Of a stretch of DNA of 35,244 nucleotides, positions 17,341 through 26,514 are shown in pieces; position 1 is the stretch's first letter, and each line of letters begins with the position of its first letter. Position numbers and translations under genes: made by a program. The notes beneath the pieces were generated by a model. That model did no database searches, was not told where the DNA came from, and saw nothing but the letters and a program-made list of their open reading frames with translations. The stretch is from Lentimicrobiaceae bacterium (lineage in GTDB: Bacteria; Bacteroidota; Bacteroidia; Bacteroidales; F082): assembly GCA_018661505.1 (NCBI GenBank), contig JABJIE010000024.1:1-35244 (forward strand), read 5' to 3'.

Positions 17341-20300
17341 ATGCGTAAATTCATTCTACTTTTTCTATCAGCAACATTTGTAATTATTGCATTTAACATT
17401 GCCATTAGTGATTCATCACCAACGGAAAGACAAAAGAGATCCTTGGTTAATACTCGCATCGACAACAATGGGTATTGGAAAAAAGCTGCCAAAAAAGGAC
17501 TTACTGTCCTAAATCCAGTGGTTAAAGTACCTACTGCTGTATACACAGGAAACACAATAAATTCTAGAGCTGTTGTTTTTGATAATTCGCCCGATGTGCC
17601 TGTTACTACAGAACCATCAACACAAAGCGAGAATTCAATATTTGTCGATCCCAATGATAATTTAGTGGCACTTAATTCCAATAACTCGACACCTGCAAAT
17701 GGAGGGTCTGTTTATGGTGCAGATTACCTTTTCACGGAAGATTTTGCTGCAACTTGGGATGGAAGTATAAATGGCCCAAATGGAAGTAACAGTGGAGATC
17801 CTGCTGCCTGTATAGGTACTGATGGAAGATGGTATGTAGGATATATTAGCAATGGTGGTCAGGGAGTTTCATATTCTGATGACCAAGGTGATTCATGGAC
17901 AAAAGTTCAAGTTGCAGCAGCGCCAGGTACTGGATGGGGTGATCTTGCAGATAAAAATCATATGTGGATAGATGCAAAACAAGGAAGTCCGTATGAGAAT
18001 TACCTATATAATGCATGGACAGATTTTGGCGGCCCATTTAATAATGAAATAGTACTTCAAAGATCTATGGACAGAGGAGAAACTTGGGATACGAAGGTAA
18101 ACCTTAGTGGTGCAATAAATACCTCTGGACATTGCCAAGGAGTAAACATAAGTACTGGTCCAAATGGTGAGGCCTACGCAGTATGGTCAATATACGATAA
18201 CTGGCCCAATGACGAAAATTCAATAGGAATGGCAAGGTCTTTTGATGGTGGCGCAACATGGGAGCCTGCATTTAGAATCATTGATAATATTAGAGGAATT
18301 AGAAATTCTGGAGTTCCTCAAAACATGAGAGTAAATTCCTTCCCCGTTATGGCTGTGGATGCAAGTGATGGCCCCAATAGCGGTACAATATATGTTGTAT
18401 GGACTAACACTGGTGTACCAGGAACAAATACTGGTAGCGACCGTGATGTTTATCTAATTAAGTCAACAGATCAGGGCGATACATGGACCGATCCTATACG
18501 TGTTAATCAGGATCCCATTGGACAAGGTAAAGCTCACTATCTACCTTGGATAACTTGTGATGCGTCCAGTGGAATACTAAGTGTTATATTCCTTGATAAT
18601 AGAAATACAACTGCCTCGCAAGCGGAAGCATGGGTTGCCGTATCAACAAATGCAGGTGAAACATGGGAAGACTTTAAAGTTAGTGATGTTGCCTTTACCC
18701 CCTCCCCAATTCCTGGTTTAGCATCGGGATATTTTGGTGATTATTTATCAATTCATTCAAGTGATGGAAAAGTTTATCCTTGTTGGACTGATAATAGATC
18801 AGGCCAAGCAATGGGTTATGTCAGTGTTTTTGAAACCATTAACCTAGTGGCACCATTTGCTCTTTTGGCAGATACAGATCAGGAAACAGGAGAAGTTACT
18901 CTAGACTGGCAATTTAATGGCGGTACAGGCTTTGAATACTTTAAAATATATAGAAATGGAGAGGTTGTAAGCACAACCACCGAATTAGCTTTTACGGAAA
19001 CACTTGTTGATTATGGTTATTACCTTTATGAAGTAACCGCAATATTCGTAGGAGATCAGGAATCACTTCCAGCTGCAGCTCAAACTCAGTATGGTACATC
19101 TACCATAGTGATTACACCTGAAAGTTACACAGCAGTATTGAACCCTGAAGCAACAGATGTTCAAATGATGCATATTCATAACACAGGAGTTCTTGATTTA
19201 GATTATAGCCTTTCACCTTTCTTTGGTAAGTCATCCATACATGAATATGAAGTTGCAAAAGGAGGAGGTGACGAATATATCAATATAGTAAGAATTGCTA
19301 ATCTTGAAAATTACTCCTCCAGTGACCTATATTCAAATAATAGCTCATTATCTGCAAACCTTAATAAGGGAGAATTATATCCAATTGAAGTTGTTGTTGC
19401 TAATGCCTATGAAGGTGATCAGGTAAAAGTTTGGTTTGATTGGAATCAAAATGGTGTGTTTGATGAAACAGCTGTGATATTAAATGATGATAAGAGATTT
19501 GGGGTTTTCATTGGTGAGGTTACAATTCCTCAAGGGGCTACACCTGGTAAAACTGGTATGCGTGTTCGATTATCATCAACAGATAAACTATCTGCTTATA
19601 ATGATACCCAATATGGTGAAGTGGAAGACTATAGTATTGTAATACCAAGTTGGTTAACACTTGACCCCGATACAGGAATAATACCACCTGGTGACTCATT
19701 GATGGTTAATGTTATTTTCAACGCTGAAGGATTGACCATTGGATCCTACTATTATGAAGTGGAGTTCATTACCAATGATCTTTTTAATCCATCATACGGA
19801 GTAGACTTTACACTACATGTTACAGATATCCAACTTTCCGTTTCAGCTGATCCTGCTGAAATATGTATGGGAGAAAGCACACAACTATTGACAAATGTAT
19901 CAGGAGGATCAGGATCCTATACTTATTCTTGGACATCAGTTCCCGAAGGCTTTGTCTCTAGCGAACCATCTCCTGTTGTATATCCAGAAGTAAATACTGT
20001 TTATAATGTTGAAGTATATGATGGTTCAGTTACAATTGAATCAAATACTACAGTTATAGTTCATGAGTTACCAGTTGTTGAATTAGGTAACAATGAAACA
20101 TTGTGCGGAGAAACACAAATTATCCTTAATGCAGGAAATCCTGGCCAGGAATATTTATGGTCTACCAATGAAACTACTCAGGAAATAGTTGCAATGGGTA
20201 CAGGTGAGACTATGTTTTGGGCAGAAGTTATCAATGAATATGGTTGTGTAGGTTATGATACTATCTTCATAAATTTTGCTGAGATACCTGTTGTTGATCT

Positions 20301-20787
20301 TGGTGCAGATACTGTAGTGTGTGGAGGTACTTATATTACACTTGATGCTGGAAATCCAGGATCTAACTATCTGTGGTCAAACTTAGAAACAAGTCAAACC
20401 ATAGAAGTGGATACATCTAATTTCGGTTTCGGTCTTCAAGATTATAGTGTACAGGTAACCACCCAGGATGGATGTTATAATGATGGACAAATTACAGTTG
20501 AATTTGTTGATTGTACAGGGCTAAATGAAGTGAGCAATCTTGAGATGAATATATATCCAAACCCTTCAAATGGAGTGTTTAACATTGGATTATCAGCTAG
20601 TATTAATGATCCTGTTGAAATTATCATTTCAGATCAAACTGGTAAGGTGGTGTATGAATTAAGCAATGTTGTTATCTCAAATAATTCGTTAAAAGTTAAT
20701 CTTAATGGATATTCAGATGGGATTTATGGAATAACAATTCTTCAAAACGGCTCCTCACTAACTTCTAGAGTTGTTTTGAGACGATAG
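17341..20787 (+). CDS. Secreted Asp-box (BNR) propeller protein with GEVED, PKD-like modules and T9SS sorting domain (paralogue 1)
   Basis: A 1148-residue T9SS cargo. After a signal peptide (1 to about 22) comes a sialidase-like propeller with five Asp boxes (SxDxGxTW type) near 177-186, 240-249, 298-307, 373-382 and 434-442. A fibronectin-III-like segment follows (about 500-585), then a GEVED domain (about 642-767, with VWFDWNQNG and QYGEVEDYS), an Ig-like region (about 770-826) and a PKD-like module (about 830-910). Two cysteine-containing repeats starting LGNNETLC and LGADTVVC (about 915 and 987) precede the sorting domain (about 1068-1148, IYPNPSNG to RVVLRR). The FRIP motif and obvious arginine triad of true sialidases were not found, so glycan binding or another hydrolase role is possible. 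A strong terminator follows. Confidence 0.85.
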   Translation: MRKFILLFLSATFVIIAFNIAISDSSPTERQKRSLVNTRIDNNGYWKKAAKKGLTVLNPVVKVPTAVYTGNTINSRAVVFDNSPDVPVTTEPSTQSENSIFVDPNDNLVALNSNNSTPANGGSVYGADYLFTEDFAATWDGSINGPNGSNSGDPAACIGTDGRWYVGYISNGGQGVSYSDDQGDSWTKVQVAAAPGTGWGDLADKNHMWIDAKQGSPYENYLYNAWTDFGGPFNNEIVLQRSMDRGETWDTKVNLSGAINTSGHCQGVNISTGPNGEAYAVWSIYDNWPNDENSIGMARSFDGGATWEPAFRIIDNIRGIRNSGVPQNMRVNSFPVMAVDASDGPNSGTIYVVWTNTGVPGTNTGSDRDVYLIKSTDQGDTWTDPIRVNQDPIGQGKAHYLPWITCDASSGILSVIFLDNRNTTASQAEAWVAVSTNAGETWEDFKVSDVAFTPSPIPGLASGYFGDYLSIHSSDGKVYPCWTDNRSGQAMGYVSVFETINLVAPFALLADTDQETGEVTLDWQFNGGTGFEYFKIYRNGEVVSTTTELAFTETLVDYGYYLYEVTAIFVGDQESLPAAAQTQYGTSTIVITPESYTAVLNPEATDVQMMHIHNTGVLDLDYSLSPFFGKSSIHEYEVAKGGGDEYINIVRIANLENYSSSDLYSNNSSLSANLNKGELYPIEVVVANAYEGDQVKVWFDWNQNGVFDETAVILNDDKRFGVFIGEVTIPQGATPGKTGMRVRLSSTDKLSAYNDTQYGEVEDYSIVIPSWLTLDPDTGIIPPGDSLMVNVIFNAEGLTIGSYYYEVEFITNDLFNPSYGVDFTLHVTDIQLSVSADPAEICMGESTQLLTNVSGGSGSYTYSWTSVPEGFVSSEPSPVVYPEVNTVYNVEVYDGSVTIESNTTVIVHELPVVELGNNETLCGETQIILNAGNPGQEYLWSTNETTQEIVAMGTGETMFWAEVINEYGCVGYDTIFINFAEIPVVDLGADTVVCGGTYITLDAGNPGSNYLWSNLETSQTIEVDTSNFGFGLQDYSVQVTTQDGCYNDGQITVEFVDCTGLNEVSNLEMNIYPNPSNGVFNIGLSASINDPVEIIISDQTGKVVYELSNVVISNNSLKVNLNGYSDGIYGITILQNGSSLTSRVVLRR

Positions 20788-20809
20788 GAAATAATAAGAA
20801 TTGATTTCT

Positions 20810-20842
20810 AAACGCAGATAGCATTGTTATCTGCGTTTTTTT
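20810..20842 (+). terminator. Strong intrinsic terminator between the two propeller paralogues
   Basis: AAACGCAGATA (20810-20820) pairs perfectly over 11 bases with TATCTGCGTTT (20828-20838) around a 7-base loop (GCATTGT) and runs into seven T (20836-20842). It lies 22 bases after the stop of the first paralogue and implies that the second is transcribed from its own promoter. Confidence 0.9.
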
Positions 20843-20965
20843 ATTCATTTTTGATTTATATCTATCTGGATTTATAGAAAAACTAACTTAGCAATAATGT
20901 ATTTGATGCAACCATGCATATATATTTATTATCAATATTATAACAATAACACCTTACGATTTTAA

Positions 20966-23900
20966 ATGAAATCTGCTAAAATTTTATTCATTTTTATATT
21001 TATTGGTATTCTTGGAGAAATAACCAATAGAGCGAATAATAATTTTTTGAATCTAAATACAAATCACTGGATAGATAATCAGGGATATTGGACAAAACTA
21101 GCATCAAAAGGCATGGTTCCATATAACCCAGATTTATCCCCAAAGCAGGCAGTTTATACAGGCACTTATTTGAAAGCACAGACTGTTTCCACATTAAATT
21201 CACCAGACATTCCTGTATCAGGTGACAACACCACTCAAAGCGAAAATTCCGTTTTTATTGATCCATATGATGAGACCATTTTAGTCAATTCAAACAATTC
21301 CACCACCAATCCTGTGGACACTGTATTTGGGGCAAATTCTTTACATAGTTTAAATTCTGGTGATAGTTGGGGCGGTCAATTGGAAGGTGCTGGTGAAAAT
21401 AATTATGGCGACCCATCAACGGTTATTAACCGTAATGGAAGATGGTTTGTCAATTATATAAACTCCTCAGGAGGAATGGGAGTTTCTTTTTCTGATGATG
21501 AAGGAGAAACATGGACTGTAAAAAGTGCAACTTCTGGAACAATGATTGACTGCGACAAGAGTCATATGTGGATAGATAATAATCCTGATAGCCCTCATGA
21601 AGGAAACATTTATATCTCATGGACTAATGTGGGTAATCTGGATGTTGGTGACATAGGTGTTAGTTATTCTACTGATGAAGGAGAAACATGGGTTATGAAT
21701 ACCAATATTAGTGAAGACATAAACGCTGGTAGTCATAATCAGGGAGTTAATATTTCAACTGGCCCTGATGGAACCGTTTATGCTGTATGGTCTGTTTATG
21801 ATTCATGGCAGTCAGGAGGTAGCGATGAATCAGCAATTGGAATGGCTATCTCAATTGATGGTGGTCAAACATGGTCTTCATCAAATAGAATAATATCAAA
21901 TATCAGAGGGATAAGATCAACCAAAACGAGCAAAAATATGAGGGTAAACTCCTTTCCTGTTGCAACTGTGGATAATAGCATGGGCGCAGACAATGGTTCT
22001 ATTTATGTAACATGGGCAAATGTTGGAGTTCCTGGACAAAATATCGGGAATGATATAAATATATATGTAATAAAATCCAATGATAAAGGAACATCATGGA
22101 CTAATCCCATAAAAGTAAATCAGGATTATTTAGGAGTAGGAAATGAGCATTTTATGCCTTGGTTAACATGTGACCCATCAAATGGAATATTGAGTATGGT
22201 ATATTATGATGACAGAAATGTAGGTGGAACTGAATGTGAAGTGTTTTGCGCCAACTCAATAGATGGAGGTTATTCATGGGAAGAATTTAAGGTAAGTGAT
22301 GTGAGCTTTACACCATCTCCCATACCTGGCTTGGCGCAGGATTACATGGGAGATTATTTAGGCATTCAAGCAAAAAATGGAATTGTATATCCAATGTGGA
22401 CAGATAACAGAAACGGTTACGCAATGACCTGGTGCTCACCATATGAAACAAATCCGTTGAACAAACCGACAAATGTTACAGCAGAAGTTGATTTTGAATC
22501 AGGGTTGGTTAATTTATCATGGGAGTATGAATATTCCGGGGGATTTATGTATTTTAAAATTTACCGTGATGGAGATTCTGTTTCCACAACCATAGATACA
22601 ACAGCAATAGACCAGCTCCAGGAATATGGTAATTTTAAGTATCGTATTACTGCGTATTATGAAAATAACATTGAATCAGGAGCATCAGGGATTAATGTTT
22701 CTTGGGGTGCCCCATCCATATATATTAATCCTGATTATGATACCATTAATGAACGTATTGCAATAGGAACTAGTAAAGATGTACCTATTCAAATAATAAA
22801 TACAGGTCAGCTAACCCTAAATTATTACATCACACTAGACTCCGAAACCAAAGTTAAATCTTATTGTATGGCATCTGGAGGTGGGGGCTCAGGCAACGAA
22901 TACATTAGATCGGTACAGGTTGGAGACATAAATAATATGAATACGGGGAGTGATAATTATACCAACTATAGTTACTTATCAACACTTATGGAAGTTGGAA
23001 GTAGTTACGAAATAATGGTTACAATCGATAATCCTTACGACCTTGATAAATGTGCAGTGTGGATAGACTGGAATATCAATGGAGTATTTGATGGAAACGA
23101 AATAATTGAACTAACAGGCACTACTTTATCACCCTATTATCATGGAATTATAAGCCCTCCGCCAGGTGCAATTACAGGAACCACAATAATGAGAATTCGC
23201 CTTCAATATTCTGGAGAATTGAGCCCATGTGGTGAGACCTTATTTGGTGAAGTGGAAGATTATTCTTTAAACGTTAATGGATGGCTTGATATTTTTCCAA
23301 TAATGGATACAATTAGTTCAATGGATACAGGCAATGTAACGGTTAGATTAAATGCAATTAATTTGCCTGAAGGAGATTATTTTACCAACATTATCATTAA
23401 TTCCAATGATAACGAATCCGGAGTATTTATAATACCAGTTAATTTGGATGCTGATAAATTGATTGTTACAGCAATAGCCCAGCAAGAAAAAGTATGCGTT
23501 GCCTCAGTTGTTGGTCTACAGGCAAATGTTTCAGGTATATTCGATTCCTTAACTTATAGCTGGACTTCCATCCCCGAAGGGTTTACTTCAAATTTACCCA
23601 GACCATTTGTATTTGTAACTAGGCCCACATGGTACATAATAAGTATTAAAGACGGTGAAAATACGGATATTGACTCTGTGTTTATAGATACATTTCAGCT
23701 TCCAACTGTTAATATTGGTCCAGATACATCCTTGTGCGCAAGTGAATCAATTATTTTGGACGCAGGGGCTGGTGAGGAGGCATATTTATGGTCAACTGGA
23801 GATACTACTTATTCCATAATCGTTGATTCAACAGGAATTGGCATTGGAAAACAAAGTTTTCAAGTTGATGTAACAAATGTTAATGGCTGTTCTATAACTG

Positions 23901-24202
23901 ATTTAATAACATTAGAATTCTTGGAATGTACTCATATCCCAGAAGCCTTCTCAAATAACATAAGTATATATCCTAACCCCAGTAATGGAACCTTTATTAT
24001 AAGCACTTCCAATAAAATTGTAATATTAGAGGTTGAAATAACAGATTCAAAAGGCAATAGTATATTTTATCATCGAGATAACCTTCCAAATAATACCAAT
24101 GAAATTCCGGTTTATTTAAATAATATTTCTCCAGGATATTATTCGGTGATTATAACAACCAACAAGGGAACAGATATTTCAAAAATAATTTTAGGAAATT
24201 AA
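20966..24202 (+). CDS. Secreted Asp-box (BNR) propeller protein with GEVED, PKD-like module and T9SS sorting domain (paralogue 2)
   Basis: A 1078-residue paralogue of the preceding gene, collinear over the whole length. The signal peptide is about residues 1-23. Asp boxes lie near 174-183, 233-242, 294-303, 369-378 and 429-438. The shared NMRVNSFPV and FTPSPIPGLA blocks sit at the same relative positions. A fibronectin-like segment, a GEVED domain (about 642-768, VWIDWNINGVFDG and GEVEDYS) and a PKD-like module (about 832-910) follow. Only one cysteine repeat (IGPDTSLC, about 917-987) precedes the sorting domain (about 999-1078, IYPNPSNG to KIILGN). The 70-residue length difference from paralogue 1 equals one such repeat. 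As there, sialidase catalytic motifs were not recognised. Confidence 0.85.
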   Translation: MKSAKILFIFIFIGILGEITNRANNNFLNLNTNHWIDNQGYWTKLASKGMVPYNPDLSPKQAVYTGTYLKAQTVSTLNSPDIPVSGDNTTQSENSVFIDPYDETILVNSNNSTTNPVDTVFGANSLHSLNSGDSWGGQLEGAGENNYGDPSTVINRNGRWFVNYINSSGGMGVSFSDDEGETWTVKSATSGTMIDCDKSHMWIDNNPDSPHEGNIYISWTNVGNLDVGDIGVSYSTDEGETWVMNTNISEDINAGSHNQGVNISTGPDGTVYAVWSVYDSWQSGGSDESAIGMAISIDGGQTWSSSNRIISNIRGIRSTKTSKNMRVNSFPVATVDNSMGADNGSIYVTWANVGVPGQNIGNDINIYVIKSNDKGTSWTNPIKVNQDYLGVGNEHFMPWLTCDPSNGILSMVYYDDRNVGGTECEVFCANSIDGGYSWEEFKVSDVSFTPSPIPGLAQDYMGDYLGIQAKNGIVYPMWTDNRNGYAMTWCSPYETNPLNKPTNVTAEVDFESGLVNLSWEYEYSGGFMYFKIYRDGDSVSTTIDTTAIDQLQEYGNFKYRITAYYENNIESGASGINVSWGAPSIYINPDYDTINERIAIGTSKDVPIQIINTGQLTLNYYITLDSETKVKSYCMASGGGGSGNEYIRSVQVGDINNMNTGSDNYTNYSYLSTLMEVGSSYEIMVTIDNPYDLDKCAVWIDWNINGVFDGNEIIELTGTTLSPYYHGIISPPPGAITGTTIMRIRLQYSGELSPCGETLFGEVEDYSLNVNGWLDIFPIMDTISSMDTGNVTVRLNAINLPEGDYFTNIIINSNDNESGVFIIPVNLDADKLIVTAIAQQEKVCVASVVGLQANVSGIFDSLTYSWTSIPEGFTSNLPRPFVFVTRPTWYIISIKDGENTDIDSVFIDTFQLPTVNIGPDTSLCASESIILDAGAGEEAYLWSTGDTTYSIIVDSTGIGIGKQSFQVDVTNVNGCSITDLITLEFLECTHIPEAFSNNISIYPNPSNGTFIISTSNKIVILEVEITDSKGNSIFYHRDNLPNNTNEIPVYLNNISPGYYSVIITTNKGTDISKIILGN

Positions 24203-24415
24203 TTAACCATCGTGCAACGTAATTAATATGGAGGGTGTCATTCTAGTGGTGCGGATAAATGTATTTGTTAAGTGTTTTATTTTTCATATAATAAATATAA
24301 TTTCCCATTGATTAAAAACGTGTAGGCCCTTTATAGAAAAACAAGTGATTCGAACTTGATACAGATTTTTTTCTGTAATCATAAATAATTATAAATAACA
24401 TTAATTAATACCACT

Positions 24416-26425
24416 ATGAATCGATTTTGTCTACTATTTTTAAGTTTATTATTTACATCCTTTATTTCTGCACAAACTTTTTTGAGTGAAGATTTTAGTT
24501 CTGGATTAATGCCGCCAGAAGGATGGTTACAGTTACCCCAAACTACTAATTGGGAAAATAGTCCCACCAGCGAAGCTGGCGGCAATGCACCTGAATGTCG
24601 TTTTGTTGGTAGTTCAGTAAACAGCACCGCAAGGTTAATTTCTCCCTATGTTAATTTATCAGGCACAGATACTGTTGTATTAATGTTTAAACATAAATAC
24701 GTTAGATCCGGTCATGGGCTTACAATAGGTGTTGCATACCGTGATGGTACTACATGGGTGCCTTTGTGGGAAGAAACACCAAGCCAAAATATAGATGCAG
24801 AGGAAGTTACAATATTGCTAAGTGGTGATCAGGTGCTCAGCTCTAATTTTAAATTCTCATTTTTTCTAATGGGTGAATTTGCATCATGCCAGTCTTGGTA
24901 TATTGATGATATTCTCCTTTTCGCACCTGTTAATCTTGATGTTCAGATGTCGAAAATATTAACACCCGATGTTATAACAGCACCTTCTCCTGTAATAGGA
25001 ACAATTAAAAACCTTGGAAAAACTGTTATTAATGAGGCCAATGTATCATGGGTTTCTTATGCAGGAATTCACTATGATTCAATATTTTCAAATCTTAATA
25101 TTGGTTTATTAGAGAGCTTAGACATTAATTTTGATGGCTCATGGGCTTCTCCAGCTGGTGCTCATAATCTTAAGATGTTTATTAACACAGTTAATGGTCA
25201 GCAGGATTCGGATCAGTCAAATGACACATTGATAAAATCAATCAATTATCAGTCCGTATCATTCTCTACATTGCCTGTTTTTGAAGAGTTTACAAGTTCC
25301 ACTTGTGCTCCATGTGCTTCATTTAACAGTAGTTTTGTTCCTTGGTGTACTCAAAATGCTGATGATATAACATTAATAAAATACCAGATGAATTGGCCTG
25401 GTTCTGGCGATCCTTACTACACGGCCGAAGGTGGTGCACGTAGAAGTTATTATGGTGTTAATGCTGTTCCCGATTTATTTGCTCAGGGCAAAGCTATTGG
25501 AACAAGTGTTTCAGCCGCCGCTGCAGCGCTTACATTGGCTCAAACTCAGTCGTCTTATTTCAATATCGCATCCAGCTTTACAATGACTGGTGATGATATC
25601 AATATTGAAACTAATATACTTCCTTTCACAAATACAAGCGCTAAAGTGCATACTGTTATTATTGAAAAAATAACAACAGGTAATGTTGCCTCTAATGGTG
25701 AGACAAAATTCCATCATGTAATGCTTAAAATGATGCCAAATGCCAGTGGATCTACTGAAACATTTGTTAGTGGCGAAACAAAGCAGCTAAGCTACACTTA
25801 TGATATGTCGCAAACATTCATGGAAGAAGCTGATGATCTTATGGTGGTTGTATTAATTCAAGATCAAAGCACTAAAGATGTTTATCAATCAGGATATGGC
25901 CCTGAAAATGCAGGGTACTCTGATGAAGCTAGGTTATCAGAAATTACACTCGATGGTGTTCTATTGGATGGATTTGATCCTGATGTTTATGAATATGATG
26001 TTTTACTTCCTGTGGGCACAATCGAAGAGCCCGTATTAAATGGTTTACCCATGGATGATGGAGCTATGATGGTTGTTAATATGGCATTTGCAGTTCCTGG
26101 AACAGCCAGTATTAAAGTTTATGCTGAAAACCTTATTGATATAAAGGAGTATCTCATTAACTATAGTATAGATTATGTTGGTGAAGAGGAACATATGCAA
26201 GAACTAATATCTATTTATCCAAATCCAGCCAAAGACATTCTTTATTTTACTGGATTAGATAATTCTCATATATCTATAATTACCACATCGGGCAGAATAA
26301 TAATACAGAAAAACAACTTCTCAGGAAGTCATTTGAACATAAGCAATTTAAGTCAGGGTGCATACATCGTTAATGTACGAACTAATAAAGGGCAGTACAT
26401 TAGGAAGAAAATCATGATCCTATAG
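24416..26425 (+). CDS. Secreted Omp28-like thioredoxin-fold protein with T9SS sorting domain
   Basis: A 669-residue T9SS cargo. Order: signal peptide (1-20, FISAQ); a cleaved-adhesin/choice-of-anchor-J-like jelly roll (about 22-170, EDFSSGLMPPEGW to SWYIDDILLF); a beta segment (about 172-280); an Omp28-like thioredoxin-fold domain (about 285-490); a cadherin-like beta-sandwich domain (about 505-590, LSEITLDGVLLDGFDP); and a sorting domain (about 597-669, ISIYPNP to KKIMIL). The thioredoxin-like part keeps a CAPC redox pair (Cys297, Cys300) in EEFTSSTCAPC and the cis-proline loop NAVPDLF (Pro352), so disulfide chemistry at the cell surface is plausible but unproven. A strong terminator lies 25 bases after the stop. 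Confidence 0.88.
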   Translation: MNRFCLLFLSLLFTSFISAQTFLSEDFSSGLMPPEGWLQLPQTTNWENSPTSEAGGNAPECRFVGSSVNSTARLISPYVNLSGTDTVVLMFKHKYVRSGHGLTIGVAYRDGTTWVPLWEETPSQNIDAEEVTILLSGDQVLSSNFKFSFFLMGEFASCQSWYIDDILLFAPVNLDVQMSKILTPDVITAPSPVIGTIKNLGKTVINEANVSWVSYAGIHYDSIFSNLNIGLLESLDINFDGSWASPAGAHNLKMFINTVNGQQDSDQSNDTLIKSINYQSVSFSTLPVFEEFTSSTCAPCASFNSSFVPWCTQNADDITLIKYQMNWPGSGDPYYTAEGGARRSYYGVNAVPDLFAQGKAIGTSVSAAAAALTLAQTQSSYFNIASSFTMTGDDINIETNILPFTNTSAKVHTVIIEKITTGNVASNGETKFHHVMLKMMPNASGSTETFVSGETKQLSYTYDMSQTFMEEADDLMVVVLIQDQSTKDVYQSGYGPENAGYSDEARLSEITLDGVLLDGFDPDVYEYDVLLPVGTIEEPVLNGLPMDDGAMMVVNMAFAVPGTASIKVYAENLIDIKEYLINYSIDYVGEEEHMQELISIYPNPAKDILYFTGLDNSHISIITTSGRIIIQKNNFSGSHLNISNLSQGAYIVNVRTNKGQYIRKKIMIL

Positions 26426-26450
26426 AGCATAGTTATAATTTAAATAAATG

Positions 26451-26489
26451 AGCTGTCTGATCTAAGTCTTGGTCAGGCAGCTTTTTTTT
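26451..26489 (+). terminator. Intrinsic terminator upstream of lysS
   Basis: AGCTGTCTGA (26451-26460) pairs with TCAGGCAGCT (26473-26482), ten pairs with one G-U, around a 12-base loop. The T run continues to 26489. It closes the Omp28-like gene and overlaps the lysS promoter region. Confidence 0.88.
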
Positions 26490-26496
26490 ATCTTTG
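26469..26496 (+). promoter_or_regulatory. Candidate promoter for lysS
   Basis: TATCTTTG (26489-26496) is an exact match to the Bacteroidota -7 box. A TTG lies 17 bases upstream (26469-26471), slightly closer than the usual 19-21. The start codon is 18 bases downstream of the -7 box, giving a very short leader. The -33 element falls inside the terminator loop, so termination and initiation signals are packed together. Confidence 0.5.
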
Positions 26497-26514
26497 CAAA
26501 AATTTTTTTAGACT

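Noticed and set aside
17341-24202. Calling the two propeller proteins functional sialidases
   Set aside because: Asp boxes also occur in many non-sialidase propellers and the FRIP motif and arginine triad were not found.
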